A stretch of 64,000 nucleotides of DNA from CALDUY01 sp046350255 (GCA_046350255.1 JAXMAV010000004.1:372001-436000), one strand, 5' to 3'. Numbered from the stretch's first letter, positions 36,496 to 44,598 are shown. Made by a program: numbers and translations. Notes: generated from the letters alone by a model not told the origin.

Positions 36496-36861
36496 ATGAC
36501 AGTAGCCGCGACGAGGGAGGCACGTTCAGGTGCGCTGCGACACGGCCTCCCGGCCTCGTTCAAGCGGGAGGCCACCGTGTACGCCATCGCCTTCGACATG
36601 GATGTCGAGCACCTGAGGGTTCACCATGGCGACCCGTACAATAACGCCTACCTGGAGATTCGCCGGGTGCTCGAGCGGCACCAGTTCCTGTGGCAGCAGA
36701 GAAGCATCTACTTTGGGGGTCCGGAGGTGACGGCTGCCACGGTGATGGTGGCGGTGATCGACCTTGCCACCCAGCTTCCGTGGTTTGCGTCGTCGGTCCG
36801 GGACATCCGGGATGACCGAGAGCGAGCCGTAAGCGTAGCCGTCAACCCGGTGCGCGAATGA
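36496..36861 (+). CDS. vapD: VapD family protein (Cas2-like endoribonuclease)
   Basis: 121 residues from the ATG at 36496, with GGAGG 8-10 bases upstream. The VapD fold is clear: TVYAIAFDMDVEHLRVHHGD, NNAYLEIRRVLERHQFLWQQRS, IYFGGPEVTAATVMVAVIDLA and PWFASSVRDIRD. The first Asp of FDMD corresponds to the Cas2/VapD metal-site position. VapD cleaves mRNA in Helicobacter and Haemophilus. A roughly 20-residue N-terminal extension is unlike typical 95-residue VapD. No clear antitoxin was found next to it. Neighbouring composition suggests horizontal transfer. Confidence 0.8.
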   Translation: MTVAATREARSGALRHGLPASFKREATVYAIAFDMDVEHLRVHHGDPYNNAYLEIRRVLERHQFLWQQRSIYFGGPEVTAATVMVAVIDLATQLPWFASSVRDIRDDRERAVSVAVNPVRE

Positions 36862-36910
36862 CACTCAATGCAGGCCGAATCAGGCAACAGACCTGACCCG
36901 GCGCTCATGA

Positions 36911-37051
36911 AGGTTGTCTCAGGAGGATGGCTCACCGGCTAGGCCGCAGCGCCTTGCGACCACCTTCGCCACCACCACCCACTACCAGCCGGCCAACGCT
37001 CTTAGCAAGATTCAGCACGTCAACGCCTGGCTCGACTCGCTCCGCGGCTAG
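36911..37051 (+). pseudogene. Possible gene remnant (46-codon open fragment)
   Basis: A frame opens after a TGA at 36908-36910 and reads LATTFATTTHYQPANALSKI, then IQHVNAWLDSLRG, ending at a TAG at 37049-37051. It has a protein-like composition but no usable start, and sits next to the VapD island. It may be the C-terminal end of a lost gene; family unknown. The rest of 36862-37047 holds nothing recognisable. Confidence 0.3.
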
Positions 37052-37380
37052 CGCCAGACCTGGGGATGGTAGGGATGGATCGCCCAGTCCTCGCTCCTGC
37101 GCCGCCCCACCACGCGCTGTCCACTCAGCAGGTAGCGTGGCGGCAGCGTGCGACTCTCCACGTAGAACCCCGGCGGCACCTCCCCCGTCAGCGCCAGGAA
37201 CTCCTCCCCGGCCGTCATCAGTTCCGCCGGGTCCTCTGCGTTCGCCGCTGCCATCAGCCGCTCCAGCAGCACGCGTCGCCGGCTACCCGGATACCGCTTG
37301 CGCCAGCGCTCCAGCACCGGGGCAATCATGCCGCGGATGGCTTCCCAGATATCGACGCCGCGCTTCCGGGCCTGCCCCAT
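37048..37380 (-). CDS. Hypothetical protein
   Basis: 110 residues, GAGGTGAG 9 bases upstream of the ATG. Mostly helical at the N-terminus (DIWEAIRGMIAPVLERWRKRYPG) with an RRRVLLERLMAAANAED stretch. Family not recognised; no signal peptide. It may be expressed with the small membrane protein gene 14 bases upstream. Confidence 0.55.
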   Translation of the reverse strand: MGQARKRGVDIWEAIRGMIAPVLERWRKRYPGSRRRVLLERLMAAANAEDPAELMTAGEEFLALTGEVPPGFYVESRTLPPRYLLSGQRVVGRRRSEDWAIHPYHPQVWR

Positions 37381-37394
37381 TGACGTGTCTCACC

Positions 37395-37580
37395 TCAGAA
37401 GTCGTGATACCCCTTCCGCTCGTTCGACGAGGGGAACGAGAACAGCAGCAGCACCACCCCAACCGCCCAGCCCCAGGGCCAGAATCGGCCACTCAGCCAC
37501 AGCACCGTCGAGGCGAGCAGGAACAGCAGCGCCACGCCCACCCGCAGCCACCACGGCAACCCCGCCCACCACTCGAACAT
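37395..37580 (-). CDS. Small membrane protein
   Basis: 61 residues with two membrane segments (LRVGVALLFLLASTVLWLSG and FWPWGWAVGVVLLLFSF), Trp-rich at the N-terminus. AGGGAGAA precedes the ATG. Family not recognised. It lies 12 bases after the ubiX stop, so it is probably in that transcript. Confidence 0.55.
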   Translation of the reverse strand: MFEWWAGLPWWLRVGVALLFLLASTVLWLSGRFWPWGWAVGVVLLLFSFPSSNERKGYHDF

Positions 37581-37592
37581 CGCGTTCTCCCT

Positions 37593-38171
37593 TCACTCAC
37601 TGCCCGTCTCGCGCGTGCCCCAGCGCTGGAACAGCTGGTGCGGCAACCCGAACTGGTCGAGGATCTTGCCGATCGTCTGATCGATCAGATCCTCGATGGT
37701 CCGCGGCCTATGGTAGAAGCCTGGCGACGGCGGCAGGATGATGCCGCCCATCTCCGTCACCGCCACCATCGCGCGCAGATGGCCCAGGTGCAACGGCGTT
37801 TCGCGCGGCACCAGCACCAGCTTGCGCCGCTCCTTCAGCGCCACGTCGGCCGCCCGCACCAGCAGATTATCGTCCATCGAGTAGGCGATGCAGCTCAGCG
37901 TTTTCATCGAGCAAGGCGCCACAATCATTCCATGCGTCAGGAACGACCCACTGGAGATCGGCGCGGCCAGGTTCGCTGGATCATGCACCCGATGCGCCAG
38001 CTGCACCACCGTCTCCGGGTCGATGCCGCTTTCCTTCTGCAGCGTGACGCGCGCCCCGGGACTCAGCACCAGGTGGACCTCGACCCCCTCCACCTCGCGG
38101 AGCACCTGCAAGAGCCGCACTCCGTAGATCGTCCCGCTCGCGCCCGTGATGCCCACCACCATGCGTTTCAA
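37593..38171 (-). CDS. ubiX: UbiX-like flavin prenyltransferase
   Basis: 192 residues if translation begins at the TTG at 38171, giving an MKRMVVGITGASG start like other UbiX proteins, with GAGG about 10 bases upstream. Longer frames to 38231 (ATG) or 38237 (GTG) add an atypical tail. UbiX attaches a dimethylallyl group to FMN to make prenylated FMN for UbiD-type decarboxylases. Markers are GITGASGTIYGVRLL, APCSMKTLSCIAY and VPRETPLHLGHLRAM. No ubiD gene lies nearby. Confidence 0.9.
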   Translation of the reverse strand: MKRMVVGITGASGTIYGVRLLQVLREVEGVEVHLVLSPGARVTLQKESGIDPETVVQLAHRVHDPANLAAPISSGSFLTHGMIVAPCSMKTLSCIAYSMDDNLLVRAADVALKERRKLVLVPRETPLHLGHLRAMVAVTEMGGIILPPSPGFYHRPRTIEDLIDQTIGKILDQFGLPHQLFQRWGTRETGSE

Positions 38172-38259
38172 GGGAACCTCGTCCTGGGCCAGGGAAGCAC
38201 GCGGGCCGCTCCCGCTCTCTCCCTCATTCATAGACACCGCAGACCCGCCCTTGTGACTT

Positions 38260-38547
38260 TCACCGCTTCACGCCGCCGCGCAGAATCTCGCTCTCGCCCC
38301 GCGCCTGCCAGATGATGCTCTTCTCGCTGCGCGTCACCGTCACGTCGTACTTCTTCCCCGCCTTCGTGCCCGCGCCAACGAACTGGCCCGGCTCCTCCTC
38401 CGTCAGTTTCAGGTCGTTCAGCCCCAGCTGCTTCTCCAGCCAGGCGTTGAACTCCACCGGGCTCATCTGGTCCGGCGTCTTCTTCGTCCGCCCGCACCCA
38501 GCCAGCGCCAGCAGCCCCACCCCCACCAGAAACCCTCGTCGCTCCAC
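38260..38547 (-). CDS. Small lipoprotein
   Basis: 95 residues, GTG start with AAGGAGG 7 bases upstream. The N-terminus is a lipoprotein signal with lipobox LALAGC, so Cys18 is the likely lipidation site. The remainder (KYDVTVTRSEKSIIWQARGE) is a small beta-like domain of unknown function. It is 22 bases after the erythromycin-esterase-like gene's stop. Confidence 0.65.
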   Translation of the reverse strand: MERRGFLVGVGLLALAGCGRTKKTPDQMSPVEFNAWLEKQLGLNDLKLTEEEPGQFVGAGTKAGKKYDVTVTRSEKSIIWQARGESEILRGGVKR

Positions 38548-38569
38548 CGTTCACCTCCTTCCCACGCCA

Positions 38570-39841
38570 TCAGCCCGGCAACGGCCGACCGCCGCGCCAG
38601 TAGGTCACCTCGCCCAGCACGCCCAGCCAGTCGAAGTCGCTCAGGCTCTGCACCTCCAGCGGCGTGTACGACAGATTCCGCCCACTACCCGACCGCGTCG
38701 GCAGCGCGGCGACCTCCTCCCCCGCCAGCCGGGCCCCCCGGTGCGTCGGAATCAACCTGGCCCCCAGCCGGGCCTCCAGCGTCCCCGCTTCTGGCGCAGC
38801 GATGCCGTTCGCCTCCGACACGCCCACCCCCGTACCAATCACCGCGTAGCGCGCTCCCAGCCGCTGGTCGAGATGCGCCCCCGCCGGCCACCAGGCGAAC
38901 GGCTCGACGCCCAGCGCCTGATGCCAGCCCGACCACGATCGCTTCTTCCCCCGTTGCAGATGCGCATTGTGCGCGAACACCAGGATGCGCCCCCGGCCGC
39001 GCTCGCGCTCGACCAGGTGCATCAGGTTGTCCGCCATCACCGCGTCGCGCCAGCCCAGAAGCGGGCCCATCCCGACGTTCCGCGCCAGCGCGGCGTGATA
39101 GGTCAGCACGTCGCGCCCCAGCTCCGCGTGCCGCACGGCCTCCGCGAACGATTCCTCTCCCGTCGCCGCCACCAGCGCCGGCCGATGCAGCCGCAACGCT
39201 GCCAGCAACTCCTCGACCGCCACCCGCAGCGCCGCCGCCTCGGCTGACTGCCCCACCGATTGCGACGGATCGGTGTACATGGCCGGGTTCTCCCACGCCG
39301 CATCCGACAGCAGATGCGGCTCGATGCGCGCCCGCTGCGCCTGCGCCAGCGCTGGCTCCACTCGCGCCAGATACTCCACCGCCGTCTCCAGCACCCGGCG
39401 CGGCCCGGTCATCCCCAGCGCCCCCATCGGGATGTCGAAGCCGTAGAATCGCAGCGGCACCGCACAGCCCGGCCGCGCGTTCCAGCGTCGCATCCACTCC
39501 GCCAGCTCGCGATTCGACTCCAACTGCCCCAGCCCCTGCGAGAATCCCTCCTCGCGCACCTCCTCGAACGTGGCTGGCCCGTCTCCCTGGATGAAGCCGT
39601 TCACCCGCGCCGCCCGCACATAACAACTCTCCACCGCGATGGCGCTGAACCGATGCTTCTCTACCAGGCGCTCGAACCACTGGTTGCGCAGCGTCAGCAC
39701 CTCCTCGCCCCCATGCAGCGCCTCGCCCAGCCCCAGCAGAACGCCCTCGTCGCCCAGCGCGGCCACCACCCGATCGATCGCCGCCAGATCACCCAGCACC
39801 AGCGCTTCGCGCGTGATCCACTCGTCCAGGGAAGCAACCAT
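38570..39841 (-). CDS. Erythromycin-esterase-like protein
   Basis: 423 residues. The family pattern is seen in LLGLGEALHGGEE, RFSAIAVESCY and WNARPGCAVPLRFYGFDIP; metal-binding Glu and His residues lie in these motifs. Ere enzymes hydrolyse the macrolide lactone, but most environmental homologues, including planctomycete ones, have unproven substrates, so resistance should not be assumed. Typical length. GAGGGG precedes the ATG. The DUF2817 gene starts upstream and ends 30 bases before it. Confidence 0.85.
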   Translation of the reverse strand: MVASLDEWITREALVLGDLAAIDRVVAALGDEGVLLGLGEALHGGEEVLTLRNQWFERLVEKHRFSAIAVESCYVRAARVNGFIQGDGPATFEEVREEGFSQGLGQLESNRELAEWMRRWNARPGCAVPLRFYGFDIPMGALGMTGPRRVLETAVEYLARVEPALAQAQRARIEPHLLSDAAWENPAMYTDPSQSVGQSAEAAALRVAVEELLAALRLHRPALVAATGEESFAEAVRHAELGRDVLTYHAALARNVGMGPLLGWRDAVMADNLMHLVERERGRGRILVFAHNAHLQRGKKRSWSGWHQALGVEPFAWWPAGAHLDQRLGARYAVIGTGVGVSEANGIAAPEAGTLEARLGARLIPTHRGARLAGEEVAALPTRSGSGRNLSYTPLEVQSLSDFDWLGVLGEVTYWRGGRPLPG

Positions 39842-39871
39842 GCGACGCCCCTCGCCCGAGGAAAGATGGTG

Positions 39872-40966
39872 TCAACGCCCCTGCGCCGACGACTCCGCCA
39901 GCCCCTGTGCCGCCCGGTTCACCAGCGCGACACTATCGGCAATGACGCGCGTACGCCAGTCCGCGGCGTCGGGACAGAACAGCTGGCGCAGCCGCTGCCG
40001 GGCCTGCGCCGTGGACGCACCCGCTGGGTCGCCCCAGTGATGCGCCTGGTTCTCGGCCCGCATCCCCGCCAGCATCTTCAACGGGCCGTACGTCCCGAAC
40101 TCCGCACAGGCAAACAGGTAGGCCGGCGCCAGCCCGCGCGAGGCACACCAGCGCCCGAACCCGCCCCGGGCCACGTAGTGCGTATCACCCAGCCCATCCT
40201 CGGCGAACGAGTCAGACCCGTACCATGCCGTCAGCCGGGCCCGCTGCGCCTCCGTCAGCCGATAGTCGATCAGCAGCTTCCACGTGCCGTAGCGCCCCAG
40301 CCCCGTGTGAAAGTCGAGATGGACGACATCGGTGCTGCCGCCCAACCAGCGGCCCAGGTGCGCCTCCAGCAGGCGCACCAGCCACGATGGGCCATCGCCG
40401 CCGTAGAACAGCCCGCGCGGGTAGGCATACTGTCCGCTCGCCACCGCCTGCCGCATGTTCGCCATGCCGTGCCGCGCGATTGCCCCCAGCGCCCGCAGCG
40501 TGAACGGATCCCACCACACCGGCGGCCGGCGCGGATTCAACATCGGCTCCAGCTCGGGATAATGCTCCGGCACTCCCTCGTAGCGCTCGCCCGGCAGCAG
40601 GAAGTTGCGGTTGAGATCGACATTGTTCTCGTTGAACCGTCGCAACCAGGCGAACCCATGCGGGTTCAGCCCATGCAGGAACAGACATTGCACTGCCGGC
40701 GGCTGCCGCGCCCACTGCTCCAGCAGCGCCACCTGCACCGCCGAGCCGAAGAACCCCTCGACTCCATGCACGCCCGAGGACACCACCAGCAACGGCCCCG
40801 GCCCCTCGCCCGGCGAACGCGCCACGTCTACCGCCAACTCCTCGCCGCGCGGCCCCACGCCCTCCAGCCGATGCGCCTCCCGCTGCCAACCCAGCCGGTC
40901 GGCTCCTTCCCGGAAGCGCTGCCGCGCCGTCACGTAATCCGGAGAGAATGGCGTTGCCCCGCTCAC
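39872..40966 (-). CDS. DUF2817 (M14-like) metallopeptidase family protein
   Basis: 364 residues from the GTG at 40966, with GGAGGGAG 6-9 bases upstream. An ATG at 41011 is in frame but lacks this spacing. Zinc-site motifs of M14-like hydrolases are HGVEGFFGS (HxxE) and LDFHTGLG, with the arginine-rich NNVDLNRNF between. The family is a carboxypeptidase-like cluster of unknown substrate. It lies just left of the strand-bias switch at 41.0-41.5 kb. Confidence 0.85.
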   Translation of the reverse strand: MSGATPFSPDYVTARQRFREGADRLGWQREAHRLEGVGPRGEELAVDVARSPGEGPGPLLVVSSGVHGVEGFFGSAVQVALLEQWARQPPAVQCLFLHGLNPHGFAWLRRFNENNVDLNRNFLLPGERYEGVPEHYPELEPMLNPRRPPVWWDPFTLRALGAIARHGMANMRQAVASGQYAYPRGLFYGGDGPSWLVRLLEAHLGRWLGGSTDVVHLDFHTGLGRYGTWKLLIDYRLTEAQRARLTAWYGSDSFAEDGLGDTHYVARGGFGRWCASRGLAPAYLFACAEFGTYGPLKMLAGMRAENQAHHWGDPAGASTAQARQRLRQLFCPDAADWRTRVIADSVALVNRAAQGLAESSAQGR

Positions 40967-41011
40967 CAGAAAGCTCCCTCCCTGCTGCCTCCCTCTGCTC
41001 TCCTCCAGCAT

Positions 41012-41472
41012 ATGCACCGGGCGCTCGCCCCACCACCCAGACGCTCCACCGCGCCGGAAGCAGGCCCGCCCCGTCGAGCAGCATCCACGCTGCGGATGAT
41101 CCCAGGGAAGAAAAAACCGAGTGAAAAAGAGGTGTGGGCACGGGAGTCGGCTGGGACTCGCTACCAGCCGTTTTCCCGTGCCCAGTGAGGTGTGAATGCG
41201 GGGGATGATCGAACTTGGTTGAGGAGACGGGACTCGCAACCGCTCCTCGCCTCACAATTAGAGCAATCGGCGTGCCAGGAACCCCCGGGCAAAATGGCGA
41301 AAAATACTCATCGCCACAAGTAACTAATGGAGTGATGCTTGCGTCGATTCTATGCCGCGGAGGCGATCACCACGCAGCGAGACGGGCGCGGGCGCTCGGA
41401 TGGGATGTGTGATTCCACCACAGAGACGATGTCTCAAAATGCGACGATTGTAGCATCCGGCAACAGAGGGGG
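41012..41472. other. Intergenic region at the GC-skew switch; candidate replication origin
   Basis: This 460-base stretch holds no gene. Left of it the plus strand is strongly C-rich on genes of either orientation (for example 33 C to 15 G in 40801-40860); right of it G equals or exceeds C (28 G to 20 C in 41521-41580). It contains AT-rich patches (41280-41340), a two-tier hairpin (41135-41184) and a paired GAGGAG/CTCCTC element near 41220. The best DnaA-box-like site is TGTGAATGC at 41191, with two mismatches. No perfect box was seen. Confidence 0.4.
41135..41184 (-). terminator. Two-tier hairpin with downstream U-tract
   Basis: TGGGCACGGGA (41135-41145) pairs with TCCCGTGCCCA (41174-41184); inside, CGGCTGG pairs with CCAGCCG. 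On the minus strand it is followed by CCTCTTTTTC. It could end transcripts from the gene at 41473, or be a structured part of the candidate origin. Confidence 0.5.
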
Positions 41473-42360
41473 TCAGCGACGGAGAGGCACCTGGCGGTAC
41501 GACCCCTGGGTGTGGGCAGCGAGGCGGGCCAGGGCCCCGGGACGGCCGGCGAGACCGCGGGCCAGTTCGACGACGTGCAGGACGGTGCCGGCCGGGTAAG
41601 CGCGGATCAGGGCGGCGGCCTCGCGGTCGTCCAGGTCGTCGGCATCGGTCAGCAGAAACAGCACCTCGGGACGCAGTGCCAGTCCCTGACGCAGGGCGGC
41701 GGCGTGATGAGTGGCCCCCGTGGCACTCAGCTCCTCCAGCGCCGTGAGCGCCTGGGCCAGGTGCGGTGTGTCGGCCGGGACGAGGCCAGCCGGGTGGGGC
41801 ACCAGAGGCACGACGCTACGGTTGTAGGCCAGAATTTGAAAGCGTGCGCCCGGAGGCAGGGCGCGCAGGCTCAGAGCGACCTCGGCGCGAGCGCGGTCGA
41901 GTCCGCCGCCGGGGCCCATGCTGATGGAGCGATCAAGCAGGTAGACAATGCGCTGCGCCTGCCGAGAAACAGGCAACAGGGTCGAGCCGACGGGGCCCAT
42001 GCCGGGCCCCGAGGTGCCACCGGGTTCGGTGGTCCCAGGACCAGGACCGGCCGGGGTGGCGTGTCCCACCGGTTGAATCGGACCACCGGAACCCGGGGTG
42101 TCCGGAACAGCGGGTGCAGCCGGGATGACGAGCCGGGGCGGTTCGAGATCGACGTTCCATTCGTCGGGGTCGAGCTTGCGCGGCGGGGCGGCTGGCCGGC
42201 GCTGCGGACCGGCGAGGGCGAGCGTCAGCGAACCGGTGCCAGCAGCCCGGACGCCAGACTTCTCGCTGGATGGCATGGACACGGCCAGCACGACTACCAG
42301 GATTACCACGGCGAGGTGCGCCAGGGCAGAGAGAGTCAGCGGCAGTGCATAGCGGCGCAT
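41473..42360 (-). CDS. VWA-like protein with N-terminal membrane anchor
   Basis: 295 residues with GGAAGGA upstream. An N-terminal membrane segment (LAHLAVVILVVVLAVSM) is followed by a Pro/Gly-rich linker (about 50-125) and a von Willebrand A-like domain. Its metal-site motif reads YLLDRSISM (DxSxS), with LFLLTDADDLDDREAA as the later acidic site. Such anchored VWA proteins usually bind partner proteins in the periplasm. No partner gene is evident. Confidence 0.75.
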   Translation of the reverse strand: MRRYALPLTLSALAHLAVVILVVVLAVSMPSSEKSGVRAAGTGSLTLALAGPQRRPAAPPRKLDPDEWNVDLEPPRLVIPAAPAVPDTPGSGGPIQPVGHATPAGPGPGTTEPGGTSGPGMGPVGSTLLPVSRQAQRIVYLLDRSISMGPGGGLDRARAEVALSLRALPPGARFQILAYNRSVVPLVPHPAGLVPADTPHLAQALTALEELSATGATHHAAALRQGLALRPEVLFLLTDADDLDDREAAALIRAYPAGTVLHVVELARGLAGRPGALARLAAHTQGSYRQVPLRR

Positions 42361-42399
42361 GGCGATCCTTCCGCGCAGCGCGCGAGAAAATCAGTCAAG

Positions 42400-42544
42400 G
42401 GAGGGTGTCTGGGTGGTCGATGAATCAGGTAGAGGTGACCGGTCCACCCCGCAAGGTTGAGCCGGCCCTGAGTCCCACACCCGGAATCCCACACCTACCT
42501 CGAGAGTGGGCGGTGGCGCAAGGCAGCGCTACCGCCCCTTTTTT
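42400..42544 (+). ncRNA. Candidate small RNA ending in a terminator
   Basis: The region between the VWA-like gene (minus) and the DUF1028 gene (minus) has no coding frame but ends in a near-ideal terminator whose U-tract faces the plus strand. Internally GGGTGTCTGGG (42403-42413) can pair with CCCACACCC (42474-42482), closing a domain of about 80 bases. TCCCACACC occurs twice (42473-42481 and 42487-42495). The 5' end is unknown. It does not match 4.5S, 6S, tmRNA or tRNA features by eye. Confidence 0.3.
42508..42544 (+). terminator. Strong intrinsic terminator
   Basis: GGGCGGTGGCGC pairs with GCGCTACCGCCC (one G-U pair) around a 6-base loop, followed by a six-base T run (42539-42544). Confidence 0.8.
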
Positions 42545-42578
42545 CGTTCCATACCCCGAGGCCGCCGCCCTCACAAGG

Positions 42579-43307
42579 TCAGTCACTCTTCGGCTTGCGC
42601 ACCGCCAGCGCGAGAATGCGCCCCAACTCGGCGATGGGGGCGGTGTGATCGTCCACGCGCAGGTCGAGGGCGCGATCGCCGAAACCGTTGGGCCCCCCTC
42701 GTTCGCGTACGAGGAGGATGGCGGCGGATTGCTTGCCGCGCCGGTCGCCCCCGGCCTTCTCGGCGGCCTCGAGGGCGGCCCAGATGCGCCAGGCGAACGG
42801 CCAGCGGGCGTGTTCCTCGTAGGCCTTCGCCATGTCGGTGATGACCTTCTCGCTGGCGAGGATGTTGCCCTGGCAGGCGTAGTGCTTGCCGGTCTTGCCG
42901 CCAGCGTAGGCGAGGGTCTTCTTGCCGGTGAAGGTGACGGCGTCGCCGGCCTTATCGACGAGGCCCAGCTGCCGCGATTCGATGAAGCGATCGGACTTTT
43001 TCAGCTCGGCCAGGGCATCCGCGGCGGAGTTGCCCTCAGCCATGAGATCGACGCCGCGCGGCCCGAGGCTATAGTTGACGAAGGCCTGGGTGGCGACCGC
43101 GCCGACGCCGGCCTTCGCGTGAGGGACGACGCTGCCGACGGCCAGGTACTTCGAGGCGACGCCGATGCCCCATTCCTTCGTCACTGGATCGTAGGCGACG
43201 ATGGAGAAGGTGGCCGTGTAGGGATCCGACGGCAGATCGGAGGCAGGGAGGGCGGCGAGAGCACCGGTCAGCCCGGCGGCCAGGAGAAGCAGGCGCAGCG
43301 ACGACAT
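42579..43307 (-). CDS. DUF1028 family protein (exported)
   Basis: 242 residues from the ATG at 43307. A signal peptide (LRLLLLAAGLTGALAALPA) is followed by the DUF1028 start TATFSIVAYDPVTKEWGIGVASKYLAVGSVVP and by QAFVNYSLGPRGVDLMAEG. The fold resembles Ntn hydrolases. The function is unknown. Normal members are about 230 residues. A palindrome and -10 lie 40-54 bases upstream, shared with lpxB. Confidence 0.88.
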   Translation of the reverse strand: MSSLRLLLLAAGLTGALAALPASDLPSDPYTATFSIVAYDPVTKEWGIGVASKYLAVGSVVPHAKAGVGAVATQAFVNYSLGPRGVDLMAEGNSAADALAELKKSDRFIESRQLGLVDKAGDAVTFTGKKTLAYAGGKTGKHYACQGNILASEKVITDMAKAYEEHARWPFAWRIWAALEAAEKAGGDRRGKQSAAILLVRERGGPNGFGDRALDLRVDDHTAPIAELGRILALAVRKPKSD

Positions 43308-43346
43308 GGATGCGACTCCGCGAAGGGGGAACGGATGGGGGACTTC

Positions 43347-43361
43347 GGCGATTATATCGCC
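43347..43361. promoter_or_regulatory. Palindromic -10 region between DUF1028 and lpxB genes
   Basis: GGCGAT-TAT-ATCGCC is a perfect inverted repeat. The minus strand contains TATAAT (43351-43356), the plus strand TTATAT. It may be a shared divergent promoter or an operator. Confidence 0.4.
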
Positions 43362-43449
43362 CTTGTCTGCGAGCGCGTGCCCGGGGTATGCTCTCTGGCC
43401 GCGGAGGGTGTGTCTCCGTCTCCCCCCATCGACCAGGCAGGATGCCCGT

Positions 43450-44598
43450 ATGCGAGTGTTCATCAGCGCCGGCGAGCCGTCCGGTGACATGCACGGTGCG
43501 AACCTCATTCGGCGGCTGCGCGAGCGGCATCCCCAGGTAGAGGTGACAGGCTTCGGCGGGGACCGGATGACCGCCGCGGGGGCCGACCTGGTGTTCCCGC
43601 TGTGCAACTTCGCGGTGATGGGGCTGGGAGCGGTCATCAAGGCGCTGCCGACCTTCCTGCGGCTGCACAAACTGGCGAAGGAAGAGTTTGCGAAGCGTCG
43701 CCCCGACGTGCTGGTGCTGATCGACTACCCGGGCTACCACTGGTGGCTGGCGGGCGCAGCGAAGAAGGCGGGCATTCCGGTCTGCTACTTCGTGCCGCCG
43801 CAGATCTGGGGCTGGGCCCGGTGGCGCGTCCACAAGCTGCGCCGGCTGACCGATCGCGTCCTGTCAAGCCTGCCGTTCGAGCACGACTTCTTCGCCGAAC
43901 ACGGCGTGCAGACCGAGCTGATCGGCCATCCCTACTTCGACGAGCTGGCCCAGCAACGGCTGGATGGCGACTTCATGGCAGCGCAGCGACGACAGCCCGG
44001 CACCATCGTGGCCATGCTGCCGGGCTCGCGCAAGCACGAGCTGGATTACAACGTACCGTCGCTCATCCGCGCGGCGCAGATCATTCATGCGAAACGCCCC
44101 GACGTCCGCTTCCTGGCGGGCTGTCTGAAGCCGCATCAGGCCGACCACGTGCGCCAGCAGTTGCAGGGCACCAACCTCCCCGTCGAGGTCCACATCGGAC
44201 GCACCGCGGAGATCATCCAGCTGGCGCACTCGTGCCTCGCCGTGTCGGGGTCGATCAGCCTGGAGATGCTGCACCGCGGCAAGCCGGCGGCGATTCTCTA
44301 CCGGGTCTTCTGGACGACGCGCGTGCTGGGCAAGATGCTGCTGAAGGCGAAGTACATCACGCTGGTGAACCTGCTGGCCGACCGGATGATCTACCCCGAG
44401 TACATCTCGACGGGATGCCTGGGCGAGCAGCTGGCGGGGAACGTGCTGCACTGGCTGCAGGACCGGGCGGCGTACGAGGAAGTGTGCGGCCAGCTGGCGA
44501 CGCTGCGGGCGCGGTTCGGCATGCCCGGGGCGTGCGATCGCGCCGTGCAGGTCATCAGCGAGATGGCCGCGCAGGGGTCGAAACGCCTGGCGGCCTGA
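43450..44598 (+). CDS. lpxB: Lipid-A-disaccharide synthase
   Basis: 382 residues, typical length. LpxB joins UDP-diacylglucosamine with lipid X to make the lipid A disaccharide, at the cytoplasmic face of the inner membrane. Motifs are ISAGEPSGDMHGANLIRRL at the N-terminus, FGGDRMTAAGADLVFPL, VPPQIWGWARWRVHKL, AMLPGSRKHEL and HSCLAVSGSISLEMLHRGKP. Its presence implies lipid-A-type LPS. It stands alone, not next to lpxA/lpxD as in proteobacteria. Confidence 0.95.
   Translation: MRVFISAGEPSGDMHGANLIRRLRERHPQVEVTGFGGDRMTAAGADLVFPLCNFAVMGLGAVIKALPTFLRLHKLAKEEFAKRRPDVLVLIDYPGYHWWLAGAAKKAGIPVCYFVPPQIWGWARWRVHKLRRLTDRVLSSLPFEHDFFAEHGVQTELIGHPYFDELAQQRLDGDFMAAQRRQPGTIVAMLPGSRKHELDYNVPSLIRAAQIIHAKRPDVRFLAGCLKPHQADHVRQQLQGTNLPVEVHIGRTAEIIQLAHSCLAVSGSISLEMLHRGKPAAILYRVFWTTRVLGKMLLKAKYITLVNLLADRMIYPEYISTGCLGEQLAGNVLHWLQDRAAYEEVCGQLATLRARFGMPGACDRAVQVISEMAAQGSKRLAA

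Noticed and set aside
38570..39841. Erythromycin resistance gene
   Set aside because: Only the esterase-like fold is supported; most homologues of this breadth have other or unknown substrates.
41081..41090. DnaA box (GCATCCACGC)
   Set aside because: Three mismatches to the consensus, no cluster.
41185..41472. Short open frames in the candidate origin
   Set aside because: They lack ribosome-binding sites, promoter signals and protein-like composition.
42403..42482. tRNA-like folding (GGGTGT closing stem, about 80 bases)
   Set aside because: No T-loop, no anticodon arm and no CCA context; treated as a generic RNA candidate.
42361..42546. 4.5S (SRP) RNA or 6S RNA
   Set aside because: The conserved SRP loop motif is absent and the closing stem of 6S cannot be drawn.
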